NCBI RefSeq assembly: GCF_010500815.1
Contig: NZ_JAAAMG010000020.1
Location: 42,411 to 106,410, forward strand
DNA length: 64,000 nucleotides
Source of the DNA: Jiella pacifica
Lineage (GTDB): Bacteria > Pseudomonadota > Alphaproteobacteria > Rhizobiales > Rhizobiaceae
Direction: 5' to 3'
Numbering within the stretch: position 1 is the stretch's first letter; each line of letters opens with the position of its first letter. The position numbers and the translations under genes are program-made. Shown here one piece after another: positions 45,262 to 53,242 of this stretch. The notes under the pieces were generated by a model. The model was given only the letters and a program-made list of their open reading frames with translations, searched no databases and was not told the DNA's origin.

Positions 45262-46269
45262 TCAGCTCCCTCTCTTCTCTCGGATTTGCCGAAGATAGGC
45301 CTCGATGAGGCTAGGAAGTGTATCGCGCAGATGATCCACGAGGCCGGTCGTGTCGCTATCGCTGATCTGAAACGTCGCGGAAGAAGCCGAGCCGCTTTGT
45401 AGGACAGTGATTCCCTGCCCCTTGAAAACGCACGCCCCGGGAACGCGAGGCGTCGCCGCATAATTCTTGAAGAAGCGCGCAAAGCGGCTATTGCTGTCAA
45501 GATTGGCCCAGTCCGGTGCTTCGATCAGAGCGGTCATGCTTGCAAAGGCCGATGGCGCTCCAGACTGCTCGATCACCCGCGCCAAAACTTCCCAGCGCGG
45601 CCGTCCGACCTTTGGCGCCGGGCCGATCGCCTCGATGATTTCACGCGGGACGGCCTCGGCCAGTGTGGTGAGTTTCGAAACATTGGTGGGAGGAAGCGAG
45701 AGCGCCGCCGCGATCGTCTCGCGCTTGTAGCTACGCCGCTTGAGTTCCTGAGCGAACAGGGCCTGTTCGATGAAGGAGAGATCCTTGCGCTCGGTATTTT
45801 CCTTGCCGAGCGCGACCACCATCTGCTCATCGCTCAGCTCGGTGACGATGGCCCGGACCGGGCGGCCGAGATGGGCACAAGCCGTCCAGCGCCGATGCCC
45901 ATAGGCAATCTGGTAACGCCCGCCCTTTTTCGGGTGAGCCCTGACAAGGATCGGCACCTGCTGGCCGTGATCGCGAATGCTCTCCATCAGTTCGCGGAAC
46001 CCGGTGTCCGACTCGATCGCCACAAGACGATCCTGCACGAAGGAAGCCTCGATCATTTGCGGATCGAGGTCGATCACATGCTGCTCGTCGACGATCCGCT
46101 TGCGCAGCGCCTCATTTTCCTCTTCGATACGCGACAGAGAGGACTCAAGCGAGCGTACGGCGCCCGCCGGAGCACTGCGGGCCGGTGGTTGCGCCGCTTC
46201 CGTGGAGTTCGAAGGCGCTTCGCTGAACATCGCCTTCATTCGTTGGGCACGTTCGCTCGCCTTGCTCAT
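45262..46269 (-). CDS. repB: RepABC-type plasmid partitioning protein RepB
   Basis: About 335 residues, a ParB-like DNA-binding protein. The N-terminal ParB block is GGRYQIAYGHRRWTACAHLG RPVRAIV, with VALGKENTERKDLSFIEQA, and the HTH follows at YKRETIAAALSLPPTNVSKL. RepB binds parS sites and with RepA segregates the plasmid. ATG 46269 overlaps the repA stop (ATGA), which fixes the start. Normally repC follows repB; here the downstream DNA is an IS630 remnant and no repC is present. Confidence 0.93.
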   Translation of the reverse strand: MSKASERAQRMKAMFSEAPSNSTEAAQPPARSAPAGAVRSLESSLSRIEEENEALRKRIVDEQHVIDLDPQMIEASFVQDRLVAIESDTGFRELMESIRDHGQQVPILVRAHPKKGGRYQIAYGHRRWTACAHLGRPVRAIVTELSDEQMVVALGKENTERKDLSFIEQALFAQELKRRSYKRETIAAALSLPPTNVSKLTTLAEAVPREIIEAIGPAPKVGRPRWEVLARVIEQSGAPSAFASMTALIEAPDWANLDSNSRFARFFKNYAATPRVPGACVFKGQGITVLQSGSASSATFQISDSDTTGLVDHLRDTLPSLIEAYLRQIREKRGS

Positions 46270-47477
46270 GATCGCCCCCATGCCTGTTTGATGAGACCGA
46301 AAATCTCGCCATTCGCCGCGTCGACCGCATCCAGTGCGCGTCGCAGGGTATCGCGATTCATCGTGCCGCGTTCGATCTCGTAAAGCGATTTCTTTTCGAG
46401 CCCGGCATTGGCGATCGCGGTGGTTTCCAGAACCGGTGTCACACAGACATGCTCGCTAAACAAGGTTCTCAGCAGCGTGGCCACATTGACCTGCGGCAGA
46501 TCATGCGGATTGTGCCGTGTGAGGAGATAGCGGAAGAAATCTTGCCGGATTGTGCCGCCCGCGCCCTCGATGACCGCGAGGAGATCGCTGGTCATGGCCA
46601 GGAACTGGTTCATGGAGGCCACGTCCAGCATGGCGGGATGAATGGTCACAATGATGCTGGTCGAGGCGTAGAGCGCTGAGAGCGTTAGATAGCCGAGCTG
46701 GGGCGGGGCGTCGATCAGCACCATGTCATAGCGATCGTCGACCGATCGCAACGCCGCCTTCAGCCGGCGGAAGAACATCTGGTCGCCGCGTGAGCGTCCC
46801 TCGACGATGGCGCGGGGCGTGTCGTGCTCAAACTCCATCAGTTCCAGATTGCCGGGCACGAGATCGAGGCCGGGAAAATAGGTCTCGGTGATCACCTCGC
46901 GCAGATCTACCGTGTCCTCATAGCGGATCACCGGATAGAGCGTCTTGTCAGCCGGGACGTCGAATTCTGGTTGAATGCCGAACATGGACGTCAGCGAGGC
47001 CTGGGGATCGAGATCGACGACAAGGACGCGAAGCCCTTGGAAGGCGAGATAATGGGCGAGATGGATCGAGGTCGTGGTTTTTGCCGATCCGCCCTTGAAA
47101 TTCGCGACCGCCAAAACCTGAAGATGGTCACCCTTGCGTCGGCCCGGCAGGAATTTGTGGGCCTGGTTCGGCCGCTTGTCGGCAAGGTGGCGTCGCAACT
47201 CGTTTATCTGCTGCAGGGTGTATAGCTTGCGCCCATTGTCGAGCTGGGTCGGCGTCACCGCTTCACCATCAATCGCCAATTGCCGAACCGTCGATTCCCC
47301 GATGTTCAGAAGATCGGCGACTTCCCGGCTGGTGAAATTGCGCAATGATTTACGCGCTTCAGGCGGAAACAGGCTCTGGCGCATGGCATGGAGCTGCCGC
47401 GACAGAATGTCGGAATGGCGGGCGATGACGCTTGCGGCGTCTTGGGCTTCCGCAGAATTTTCGGCACTTGCGGTCAA
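46266..47477 (-). CDS. repA: RepABC-type plasmid partitioning ATPase RepA
   Basis: A 403-residue ParA-like ATPase with an N-terminal HTH (SREVADLLNIGESTVRQLAI) that represses the operon. The deviant Walker A motif is AVANFKGGSAKTTTSIHLAH, with Walker B YDMVLIDAPPQLGYLTLSAL. The start is a TTG at 47477 with AGGAGA upstream; a later ATG would remove the HTH-preceding arm. It is transcribed with repB. The upstream region has a repeated AAGACGTCT that may be its operator. Confidence 0.93.
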   Translation of the reverse strand: MTASAENSAEAQDAASVIARHSDILSRQLHAMRQSLFPPEARKSLRNFTSREVADLLNIGESTVRQLAIDGEAVTPTQLDNGRKLYTLQQINELRRHLADKRPNQAHKFLPGRRKGDHLQVLAVANFKGGSAKTTTSIHLAHYLAFQGLRVLVVDLDPQASLTSMFGIQPEFDVPADKTLYPVIRYEDTVDLREVITETYFPGLDLVPGNLELMEFEHDTPRAIVEGRSRGDQMFFRRLKAALRSVDDRYDMVLIDAPPQLGYLTLSALYASTSIIVTIHPAMLDVASMNQFLAMTSDLLAVIEGAGGTIRQDFFRYLLTRHNPHDLPQVNVATLLRTLFSEHVCVTPVLETTAIANAGLEKKSLYEIERGTMNRDTLRRALDAVDAANGEIFGLIKQAWGRS

Positions 47478-47514
47478 GACGTCTCCTGACGGAAAAACTT
47501 CGTTAAAGACGTCT
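47476..47514. promoter_or_regulatory. Repeated AAGACGTCT motif at the repA start
   Basis: AAGACGTCT occurs at 47476-47484, over the ribosome binding site and start of repA, and again at 47506-47514, 30 nt further up. The GACGTC core is a palindrome. Two phased copies three helical turns apart suit binding by a dimeric autorepressor such as RepA. No experimental support. Confidence 0.45.
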
Positions 47515-47821
47515 ATAGCGTCAGCTTCGCGATACCGCTAGGTTTTAGCACGGACTGAGGCGAGTCGTGTCCAGCTTCGGGCAGGATCGGCTTCAATGGG
47601 CGTGACTATGCCTAGGCGAGCTGAAACGAAATCTTCGGCCTTCGGGCCGGTGAGGGTTTGAGCAAGCCGAGGCGGCGGGACTTCGCTTTCAGGCGGATCG
47701 CTTGGCAGCGAGCAGGGTGGGACGATTGACCCCTTGCGCATGAACAGGAAAGCCTCCGGTGTCCATCGCCGTTGGATCACGAAGTCACCTCGCTGAGACG
47801 AACGAAGGAGACGTGCACGGC

Positions 47822-47890
47822 AAAAGAAATGGCCCCAAGCGGGAGCCGCAGAGACCTTGTTCTGAGAAGGTGTTGCTACCCTCAGAATTA
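47822..47890 (-). ncRNA. ctRNA-like antisense RNA, copy A
   Basis: On the minus strand a promoter GTGACG-17 nt-TAATTC (47908-47913 and 47885-47890) leads to a stem GGCTCC/GGGGCC (47842-47847 with 47831-47836) and a T-rich run, predicting a transcript of about 55-60 nt. Size and layout match the ctRNAs of repABC plasmids. The sequence lies in the leader of the gene at 47968. The same arrangement recurs in copy B. Not a computed fold; a coincidence would need both copies to keep promoter and stem by chance. Confidence 0.5.
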
Positions 47891-47967
47891 GCTTCCTTTG
47901 CTGACACCGTCACAAAAAACGCGGTTTGCCGCCAAGGAATTTTTTTGTCTCGCGCAAGGAACGCACC

Positions 47968-48495
47968 ATGCCCACCCTAAAAGTTCAAGCGACCTGCGAA
48001 TACACCTCGGAGCGTCGGGAGCTGACCGCCTTCGAGCGGTTCCGGGCATCTGTATCGACATCGCGTGCAACCGGTATCGCGCTGGCTGACGATGTGCCGT
48101 GTTCCGAGGCCGGATGGGGGAGGGCTGTCGAAAATGGCCGCATGAGCATCATGTCGATTCGGACGCAAGTCCGACACTTGGTTCAAATTTCAAAATCGGC
48201 ATGGTGCGAATCGGACAAGTCGCGTAGTATTGCCCCTAGTTGCAACCATTCCGTGATTCTTGCCGTGTCGAACAATATCTCCCGTCTTGCAAAAACCCGC
48301 GCTCGTCGCAGAGCCCTCGGCATCCGGTCGACGGAGACAATCTTGCATGAGCGAGAAATCGCAGCCCTCGACGAGATCAAGGAACGCTTCGGACTTGCCA
48401 GCCGGTCGGACGTCATCAGCATCCTGATCGCTCGAACGGATCCGAACACCATCACCCCGGCTGACGCTGCCGCGATTAGAGATCGCGCCAACTGA
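47968..48495 (+). CDS. Hypothetical protein with ribbon-helix-helix-like C-terminus
   Basis: A 175-residue frame that starts with an ATG 8 nt after GCAAGGA and follows a leader duplicated before the candidate rep gene. The first 95 residues have no recognisable feature. The last 75 (RALGIRSTETILHEREIAAL DEIKERFGLASRSDVISILI) resemble a ribbon-helix-helix DNA-binding domain. A GTG at 48265 could start a shorter protein consisting of that domain alone. It may be a degenerate relative of the neighbouring rep-type gene with a regulatory gene fused on. Confidence 0.45.
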   Translation: MPTLKVQATCEYTSERRELTAFERFRASVSTSRATGIALADDVPCSEAGWGRAVENGRMSIMSIRTQVRHLVQISKSAWCESDKSRSIAPSCNHSVILAVSNNISRLAKTRARRRALGIRSTETILHEREIAALDEIKERFGLASRSDVISILIARTDPNTITPADAAAIRDRAN

Positions 48496-48532
48496 TGCCG
48501 ATCATTCCCCTCGAAACGGAGACGTCATAGGC

Positions 48533-48600
48533 AAAAGAAAAGGCCCCGAGGCGGGAGCCGCGGAGCCTTATTCAGCAAACTTTGGTCAGTTTCTGAACTA
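48533..48600 (-). ncRNA. ctRNA-like antisense RNA, copy B
   Basis: Minus-strand promoter TTGACG (48618-48623), 17-nt spacer, TAGTTC (48595-48600), then a stem GGCTCC/GGGGCC (48554-48559 with 48542-48547, six-base loop) and TTTTCTTTT. The predicted RNA is about 55-60 nt and antisense to the leader of the candidate Rep gene that starts at 48677. The promoter is better than in copy A. In repABC plasmids such an RNA limits repC expression and sets copy number and incompatibility. Confidence 0.58.
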
Positions 48601-48676
48601 GGCTTTTTCACCGACATCGTCAACTGAAAAGCGGTTTGCCGCCACGGGATTTTTTTGCCTTGCGCAAGGAAGCACC

Positions 48677-49606
48677 ATGGCCACCGAATACTCCCGTGCG
48701 GGCCTTGCCCGGCGAACGAACCTGGCTGCCCGGATGGCACGTCCGGGACCGCAGACCCGTGATCTTTTCGACCGTCCGGAAGCGGCCGTCATCGACGATG
48801 GATCTTCCGACAGCATCAGAGGGGAGGCAGGGCAGGGCAACCTGACGCCGCATCCAAGCTTTGCCGCCAAGGCGGAGATCTGGCGGGACTTTCGCGAGGG
48901 CCGGATCTCAATGGCCGAGGCGCAGCGTCGTTCGGCGAAGATCGGCGTCGCGACGGACCCCCGCGAGACCGAGGCCCGGCGCATGTACAGCGCGCCCGGC
49001 AAACCGCGGCCGCCGGTGGCCCGTCCCCGCCAGGATCGCCCGGAGCCCAATGACAGCCGGCAATATGCCAATCCGATGGCGACGACCGCCGCGCGAGACG
49101 ACCGGCTGACGCCGCAGGCAAAAGCGCTCTTGCAGGTGATCCGTGCAAGGGCAGGGAAGGGGCGCCAGACGGCGGTGACCAAGGGCACACTGGCGGCGAT
49201 CCTCAGCCGCTCGACCCGCTCGATCACTCGCTATCTCCGCGACCTCGAGCGCTGCGGCTATATCGTGACGAAGATCCGGGCGAGCGGCCGCGGCCTGCAT
49301 CTCGGCCTCGTCCTGACGCTGAGCGAAAAGGTGCTGCCGTTCTTCACGGAAACGAAGAGACTCGCGCGTTGGCTCGGCGAGACTGCGGGGCTGAAGGCTC
49401 TCGTTCCGTTCATGCCATTTTCAACGAAAACGGCGGGCGGGAAGATGGCATCGAGGCCTGGTTTGGATGCGCCCGACGATCAATCGTCTGGAAAACAAGG
49501 GATGACACTTCTGTCACTCAAAAACCAAACCCGAAAAGATTCCTCTTATCGAAATTCAAATAGCTCTCGAAAAAACAAGCGGGCGGCATCGAGCCAAAGC
49601 GATTAG
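48677..49606 (+). CDS. Winged-helix protein, candidate plasmid replication initiator
   Basis: A 309-residue basic protein. The central part TPQAKALLQVIRARAGKGRQ, then TKGTLAAILSRSTRSITRYL RDLERCGYIVTK (about residues 150-205) is a clear winged-helix replication-initiator-type domain. The flanks are low-complexity, and the last 60 residues are Lys/Ser/Asn-rich. AAGGAAG lies 5 nt before the ATG. The long leader carries a ctRNA-like antisense gene, as for plasmid rep genes. It is not RepC by motif. Position near repAB makes it the best candidate initiator here, but it could be a regulator. Confidence 0.6.
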   Translation: MATEYSRAGLARRTNLAARMARPGPQTRDLFDRPEAAVIDDGSSDSIRGEAGQGNLTPHPSFAAKAEIWRDFREGRISMAEAQRRSAKIGVATDPRETEARRMYSAPGKPRPPVARPRQDRPEPNDSRQYANPMATTAARDDRLTPQAKALLQVIRARAGKGRQTAVTKGTLAAILSRSTRSITRYLRDLERCGYIVTKIRASGRGLHLGLVLTLSEKVLPFFTETKRLARWLGETAGLKALVPFMPFSTKTAGGKMASRPGLDAPDDQSSGKQGMTLLSLKNQTRKDSSYRNSNSSRKNKRAASSQSD

Positions 49607-49762
49607 CCGCCTTCGATTGGCTCTTGGCAGCTCTCACACACTTACGGACAGCCGGAACCCTCCCTGCTGGCGATTTTCCCGTGTTCATAGGACGGGGCGG
49701 CGTTCAACGCGTCTCTTCGTGCGTGCAGCTATCCTGCTACGATCACCGCGTGCTGCTGCTGC

Positions 49763-50317
49763 CTATCGTTTCCAGCGCGGCAAATGGCGTTTCCAGCGTT
49801 CGCCGATATGTCCTGTTGTCCCTCGGCGGGATCGGCGCTGCTGCGTTTGCATGGTCGGAACATCGTCACTGACGTCAATCGAACGATCGACCTCAGTGAC
49901 CGATCGGATCACAGCCTCGCTCTCGCGAACCTCGGCAATCGCCGCGGCGACAGGAGGCGTCGCCTCCTTTGCTGGTGCAGCCCGCGCTGGCTGCTCGTCG
50001 TCCGCCAGCTGCTCCGGACGCAGTTTCGGCGGACGACCGCGCTTTGGCCTAACGATCTCGGCCGCCTGCGGCGCCCAGCCTGGCGTCTTGTCCTGCAGGA
50101 TGCGGGGGGCGATGTCCGGTGACGAAGCCACGCTCATCGTCGATCCAGCCATGTCGAGCCCGTCGCGACGGTGTCGCACGTGCGACTTGGATGGCGCAGC
50201 CGCCGCTTCCTCCTGCATGGCACCGACCGACGGAGTCTCGCTCCAGATCGAGGCCGGCTTGCCGGACCGCTTGGCGCGTTTGACTTCCACGGTGAAGGGT
50301 CTGGTCTGCCGTTTCAT
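49763..50317 (-). CDS. Hypothetical basic protein with AT-hook-like motif
   Basis: A 184-residue protein, Arg/Ala/Pro-rich and mostly disordered. The segment IVRPKRGRPPKLRPEQLADD contains the AT-hook core RGRPP, which inserts in the minor groove of AT-rich DNA. A basic start (KRQTRPFTVEVKRAKRSGKP) precedes it. Similar proteins accompany plasmid backbone genes in this order, but I recall no function. It faces the candidate rep gene from the opposite strand. Confidence 0.55.
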   Translation of the reverse strand: MKRQTRPFTVEVKRAKRSGKPASIWSETPSVGAMQEEAAAAPSKSHVRHRRDGLDMAGSTMSVASSPDIAPRILQDKTPGWAPQAAEIVRPKRGRPPKLRPEQLADDEQPARAAPAKEATPPVAAAIAEVRESEAVIRSVTEVDRSIDVSDDVPTMQTQQRRSRRGTTGHIGERWKRHLPRWKR

Positions 50318-50472
50318 GAAATCTCGTCGCTATAAAATGGAGAAGGCCGCAAGCGAACATAGCCGGATATACCTTAGCTTTTCATGCAGTCCGTCAGAAT
50401 GACTATGGGGTTGCGGCGTTGCCCGATCCAGAGGTGCCTTGGCATTACCCACCAGAAAAGCTGCTCAATTCC

Positions 50473-50496
50473 GGCCCCGGCCCCGGCCCCGGCCCC
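50473..50496. repeat. (GGCCCC) x4 tandem hexanucleotide
   Basis: Four exact GGCCCC units in a non-coding stretch between two minus-strand frames. Probably a slippage product; no gene is read through it. Confidence 0.85.
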
Positions 50497-50610
50497 GCAG
50501 CCGTGGCGGTCGGGTTGCCGGCGCCCGGCTGTGTCCCCGGTGGTGGTATAGGAGGCCGCGTGCGGAGCCTTCGGCGTAGCGCAGCGCGCGGCCGACGGTG
50601 ACGCTGGCGA

Positions 50611-50973
50611 TTATCGCTGATCTTCGAGAAGGTTCGGATTGCGACACCTCTGCCATTCGCCGACGATGATGTCCCCCCTCGTGATCGCCGCCCGAAGGGC
50701 TGAAACGTCGCGGTGCTGCGCGGGTGTTGGGCTCACCGATGTTACCTCGCCGCCGGTTGCTGTGCATAACAGAGAGTCCAGCACGGGGTGCCGCCATCGC
50801 GCATTTGGCCGGTCAAGATCGCCGCGATCCAAGCAGCTGATGCCGAGCCACTCGGAGATCTCTTGCCTGAGACGCTTGCCAAAGTGGATGATGCGCTTCG
50901 GCGGGAGCGCAGTGAGCTGCAGCCTCTTCGCGAAGAGAAAAAGCAGCCGCGGCTGGGCGCCCAAGGCGACCAT
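50611..50973 (-). CDS. Hypothetical protein
   Basis: A 120-residue frame from the ATG at 50973. It reads MVALGAQPRLLFLFAKRLQL to PKRIIHFGKRLRQEISEWLG and TRGDIIVGEWQRCRNPNLL. The frame is preceded on its strand by an AT-rich stretch suited to a promoter. No family recognised. High-GC DNA gives many chance frames, so this is tentative. Confidence 0.35.
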   Translation of the reverse strand: MVALGAQPRLLFLFAKRLQLTALPPKRIIHFGKRLRQEISEWLGISCLDRGDLDRPNARWRHPVLDSLLCTATGGEVTSVSPTPAQHRDVSALRAAITRGDIIVGEWQRCRNPNLLEDQR

Positions 50974-51080
50974 TGTGCACAAAATCACAACTTCGTCATA
51001 TTTAAGAATTGATTGAAAATTCAATATCGCGATAGGATACGAGATGGAGCCTCGGGACCCCGGCCAAGCAAGAGTGCCTG

Positions 51081-51650
51081 ATGAAGCAGAACCCCGTCCT
51101 ATCCACCGTCGCAGTCGCTGCGCTGGTCTTCGGTGCGGCCAGCTCACGGGTTCCGTTGGCCAGGGCCGCGGAACCCTATGACATCGACTGCAAGCTCATC
51201 CTGTGTCTCGCGGGGGGCTTTCCGGTCGGTTGCACCGATGCCTTCAATCATATGATCGACCGCATCACGTCCACCCCGCCAAAGTCGCCGATCGGGACGT
51301 GCCTCATGAACGACGGCACGCCATACGACGACTACGATGCGGAATATGGTTGGTTGCCCGTGACCTCGCGCGAAGCCTTCTCCTGCCCGGAGGGCAAGAC
51401 GCTCTACCATGAGGTTGGCATCGACGATCGGCAGACCGGGGTGCGCGCGTTCTGTTATAAAAGTTCGACCACCTACGGCTTTGGCGACGGCAGAACGACC
51501 GTCTATGTCGGCAAGTCTGCGCCCGAATACTATGATCTGCGCACCCACATCACGGTCGAGCCCGGAACTGACGCCGCCTATTCGCCCGGCTGGCAGCGGT
51601 GGAGAACCGGTGGCACCTATGGCGGATTTGTCCGTGTCATCACCGACTGA
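51081..51650 (+). CDS. trbM: TrbM/KikA-family exported protein
   Basis: A 189-residue protein. Signal peptide residues 1-30 (AVAALVFGAASSRVPLARAA). The mature start YDIDCKLILCLAGGFPVGCT DAFNHMIDRI has the Cys-x5-Cys-x9-Cys layout of the TrbM/KikA family, part of conjugative transfer regions. SPIGTCLMNDG continues it. The C-terminal half is not conserved in the family as I know it. It overlaps the next gene by one base (TGATG). No other tra/trb genes are in the window. Confidence 0.75.
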   Translation: MKQNPVLSTVAVAALVFGAASSRVPLARAAEPYDIDCKLILCLAGGFPVGCTDAFNHMIDRITSTPPKSPIGTCLMNDGTPYDDYDAEYGWLPVTSREAFSCPEGKTLYHEVGIDDRQTGVRAFCYKSSTTYGFGDGRTTVYVGKSAPEYYDLRTHITVEPGTDAAYSPGWQRWRTGGTYGGFVRVITD

Positions 51651-51955
51651 TGAAGGCGGCCGTCAGCCATCTCTTCTTCACAACAGTGGCGAGCATGGCC
51701 ATAGTGGGTATGGCCCATGGCCAAGCCTGCGTTCCGCCCGTTGAGCCTTACCCCTACGCTCCGCCTGATAACGACCCGGAGCTGCGAGAATACATCAATC
51801 AAGAATATGCCGACTACATGGAGAGCATCGAGGATTATATGCGATGCCTACAAAACGAGTCGCGTCGAGCCTTTTCCCAGGCGGATACCGTCTTCAAGCG
51901 CTGGATCCAATACTTCGGAAAAGACGCCGTGATCCGTTACGACAGCGCCGAATAG
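51650..51955 (+). CDS. Small exported protein coupled to trbM
   Basis: A 101-residue protein with a signal peptide (VSHLFFTTVASMAIVGMAHG, cleavage before QACVPP). The mature part is acidic (PPDNDPELREYINQEYADYM ESIEDYMRCL) with two cysteines. Its ATG shares a base with the trbM stop. No family known. The coupling and signal suggest it works with the TrbM-like protein in the periplasm. Confidence 0.65.
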   Translation: MKAAVSHLFFTTVASMAIVGMAHGQACVPPVEPYPYAPPDNDPELREYINQEYADYMESIEDYMRCLQNESRRAFSQADTVFKRWIQYFGKDAVIRYDSAE

Positions 51956-52101
51956 GTCGGCCAACCAGCGGCCACTTCGCGCAATCCCTGTCGCCGATCA
52001 GGTTGGTGGAAACGCCATAAGCTGGTTCACGTCTGTTGTCGTGAAGGATCGATATCGACCCGATTGGGTGGGGGTAAGGTTGCGCCGAGACCGACTTCTT
52101 T

Positions 52102-52146
52102 CTGATAACTATAGTTGACACTGAGGCCAACTGATAACTATAATTG
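52102..52146. promoter_or_regulatory. Direct repeats at the toxin-antitoxin promoter
   Basis: CTGATAACTATAGTTG (52102-52117) and CTGATAACTATAATTG (52131-52146) are repeated 29 nt apart, the second ending 5 nt before the toxin ATG. TTGACA at 52115-52120 can serve as a -35 and ATAACTATAA as a -10 region. The two copies are good candidates for binding sites of the antitoxin's HTH domain. Confidence 0.55.
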
Positions 52147-52150
52147 CCAT

Positions 52151-52453
52151 ATGGCCGAGCTGTTCCGCACCCCCGTCTTTGATGACTGGCTGTCCTGCCT
52201 GAAAGATCGCCGCGCCGTTGCCCGGATCGCCGTTCGGTTGGATCGGATGGCAGCCGGCAATCCCGGCGACGTGAAGCCCGTTGGCGAAGGTGTTTCAGAG
52301 CTCCGCATCGCCTACGGACCCGGCTACCGCGTCTAATTCATGCAGCGCGGGGCGGTTATGATCCTGTTGCTCTGCGGCGGGGACAAAAGCAGCCAGACGA
52401 CGGACATTCAAACCGCGAAGGCTTTGGCCGAAAAATGGAAAGATCAGATATGA
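52151..52453 (+). pseudogene. RelE/HigB-type toxin (Gp49 family), interrupted by one TAA
   Basis: The frame encodes FRTPVFDDWLSCLKDRRAVA RIAVRLDRMAAGNPGDVK, GVSELRIAYGPGYRV, then TAA at 52334-52336, then in the same frame FMQRGAVMILLLCGGDKSSQ TTDIQTAKALAEKWKDQI. The intact family reads GPGYRVYF at this point, so a Tyr codon has become a stop. The protein would lose its last third, including the strand and helix carrying catalytic residues. It overlaps the antitoxin by 4 nt. Probably an inactive mRNA-cleaving toxin. Confidence 0.85.
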
Positions 52454-52785
52454 CCGTCGAGAAGCTGACCCGCTACGACTCCGCCGACTATCTGACGGAC
52501 GATGCGAGCATCGCGGAATACCTGGAAGCGGCGATTGAAGAAGCTGGCGATGATCCTCCGTCTATCGCTCACGCTCTTGGTGTCGTCGCCCGCGCCAGAA
52601 ATATGAGCCAGCTTGCCCGAGATACCGGGATCAGCCGTGAAGGTCTCAACAAAGCGCTATCCGGGGAAGGCAACCCAACGCTCGAAACCATCATGAAAGT
52701 GTCCAAGGCGCTTGGTCTGCGACTGGCTTTTCATCCCGTCAATCCGGTCCCGCTTCGAGACGAACGCGACTTGACCACTTCATAA
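52450..52785 (+). CDS. HigA-type antitoxin (addiction module antidote, XRE HTH)
   Basis: A 111-residue protein. The N-terminal part DSADYLTDDASIAEYLEAAI is typical of the antidote family, and the HTH is MSQLARDTGISREGLNKALS with GNPTLETIMKVSKALGLRLA. It neutralises the RelE/HigB-type toxin and binds the promoter. Its ATG overlaps the toxin stop (ATGA). The antitoxin frame is intact although the toxin is broken, so it could still repress or cross-neutralise. Confidence 0.88.
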   Translation: MTVEKLTRYDSADYLTDDASIAEYLEAAIEEAGDDPPSIAHALGVVARARNMSQLARDTGISREGLNKALSGEGNPTLETIMKVSKALGLRLAFHPVNPVPLRDERDLTTS

Positions 52786-52891
52786 AGAAAAAACCCGTAT
52801 GTCCGACTCGGCCATGCGGGCCATGCGTGCGGAGCCGTGTTCGCGGCAGATCTACCGGACCCGGAGCATGTGGCACCCAGCCCGCCCGGCA

Positions 52892-53227
52892 TCAGTCGGT
52901 GTCGGGCTGGACCGACCTCATGCCGCTCTGCGCTGGCACTGCGATGATCGAGGATAAATCGTTCTCATAGAGAAAGCTGAACAGGCCTGGCAGGGTTCGA
53001 AAGAAACGAGGCTGCATTTTCCGCGCGCCGTCATCGGACTTTCTCGCAGTGACGAGCACGGTTTCCTTGCCGCTCTTTTCATTCACCGCGCGAACGAACC
53101 AACGTCCGTACCAATTGGCATGCTGTTTGCGAGCCGACTTCGCACAAATTACTTCAACGCGATAACCATATTTGACAAGTTGGATGAATTCATCTTCGCG
53201 CGCCGTGTTCTTATAAGTGAGTATCAT
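52892..53227 (-). CDS. Hypothetical protein
   Basis: About 111 residues: ILTYKNTAREDEFIQLVKYG YRVEVICAKSARKQHANWYG, RWFVRAVNEKSGKETVLVTA, then FRTLPGLFSFLYENDL. The alternation of strands and the lack of low complexity support a real folded protein. Start ATG 53227 precedes the conserved-looking part; ATG 53242 is possible. An AT-rich segment upstream could provide a promoter. Family unknown. Confidence 0.5.
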   Translation of the reverse strand: MILTYKNTAREDEFIQLVKYGYRVEVICAKSARKQHANWYGRWFVRAVNEKSGKETVLVTARKSDDGARKMQPRFFRTLPGLFSFLYENDLSSIIAVPAQSGMRSVQPDTD

Positions 53228-53242
53228 CGGACTCGATTTCAC

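Larger units (their letters stand above)
47800..48679 (+). repeat. Duplicated about 150-170-bp leader (direct repeat pair)
   Basis: 47800-47970 and about 48512-48679 share blocks in the same order: GGAGACGT, GGCAAAAGAAA, GGCCCC...GCGGGAGCCGC, CACCGTCA/CATCGTCAA, GCGGTTTGCCGCCA, and ATTTTTTTG..GCGCAAGGA just before an ATG. Each copy precedes an open reading frame. The feature spans both copies and the gene between them. A duplication of a replication control region is the simplest explanation. Confidence 0.75.

Noticed and set aside
47538..47780. 80-residue minus-strand frame upstream of repA
   Set aside because: No motif or clear start; region more probably regulatory.
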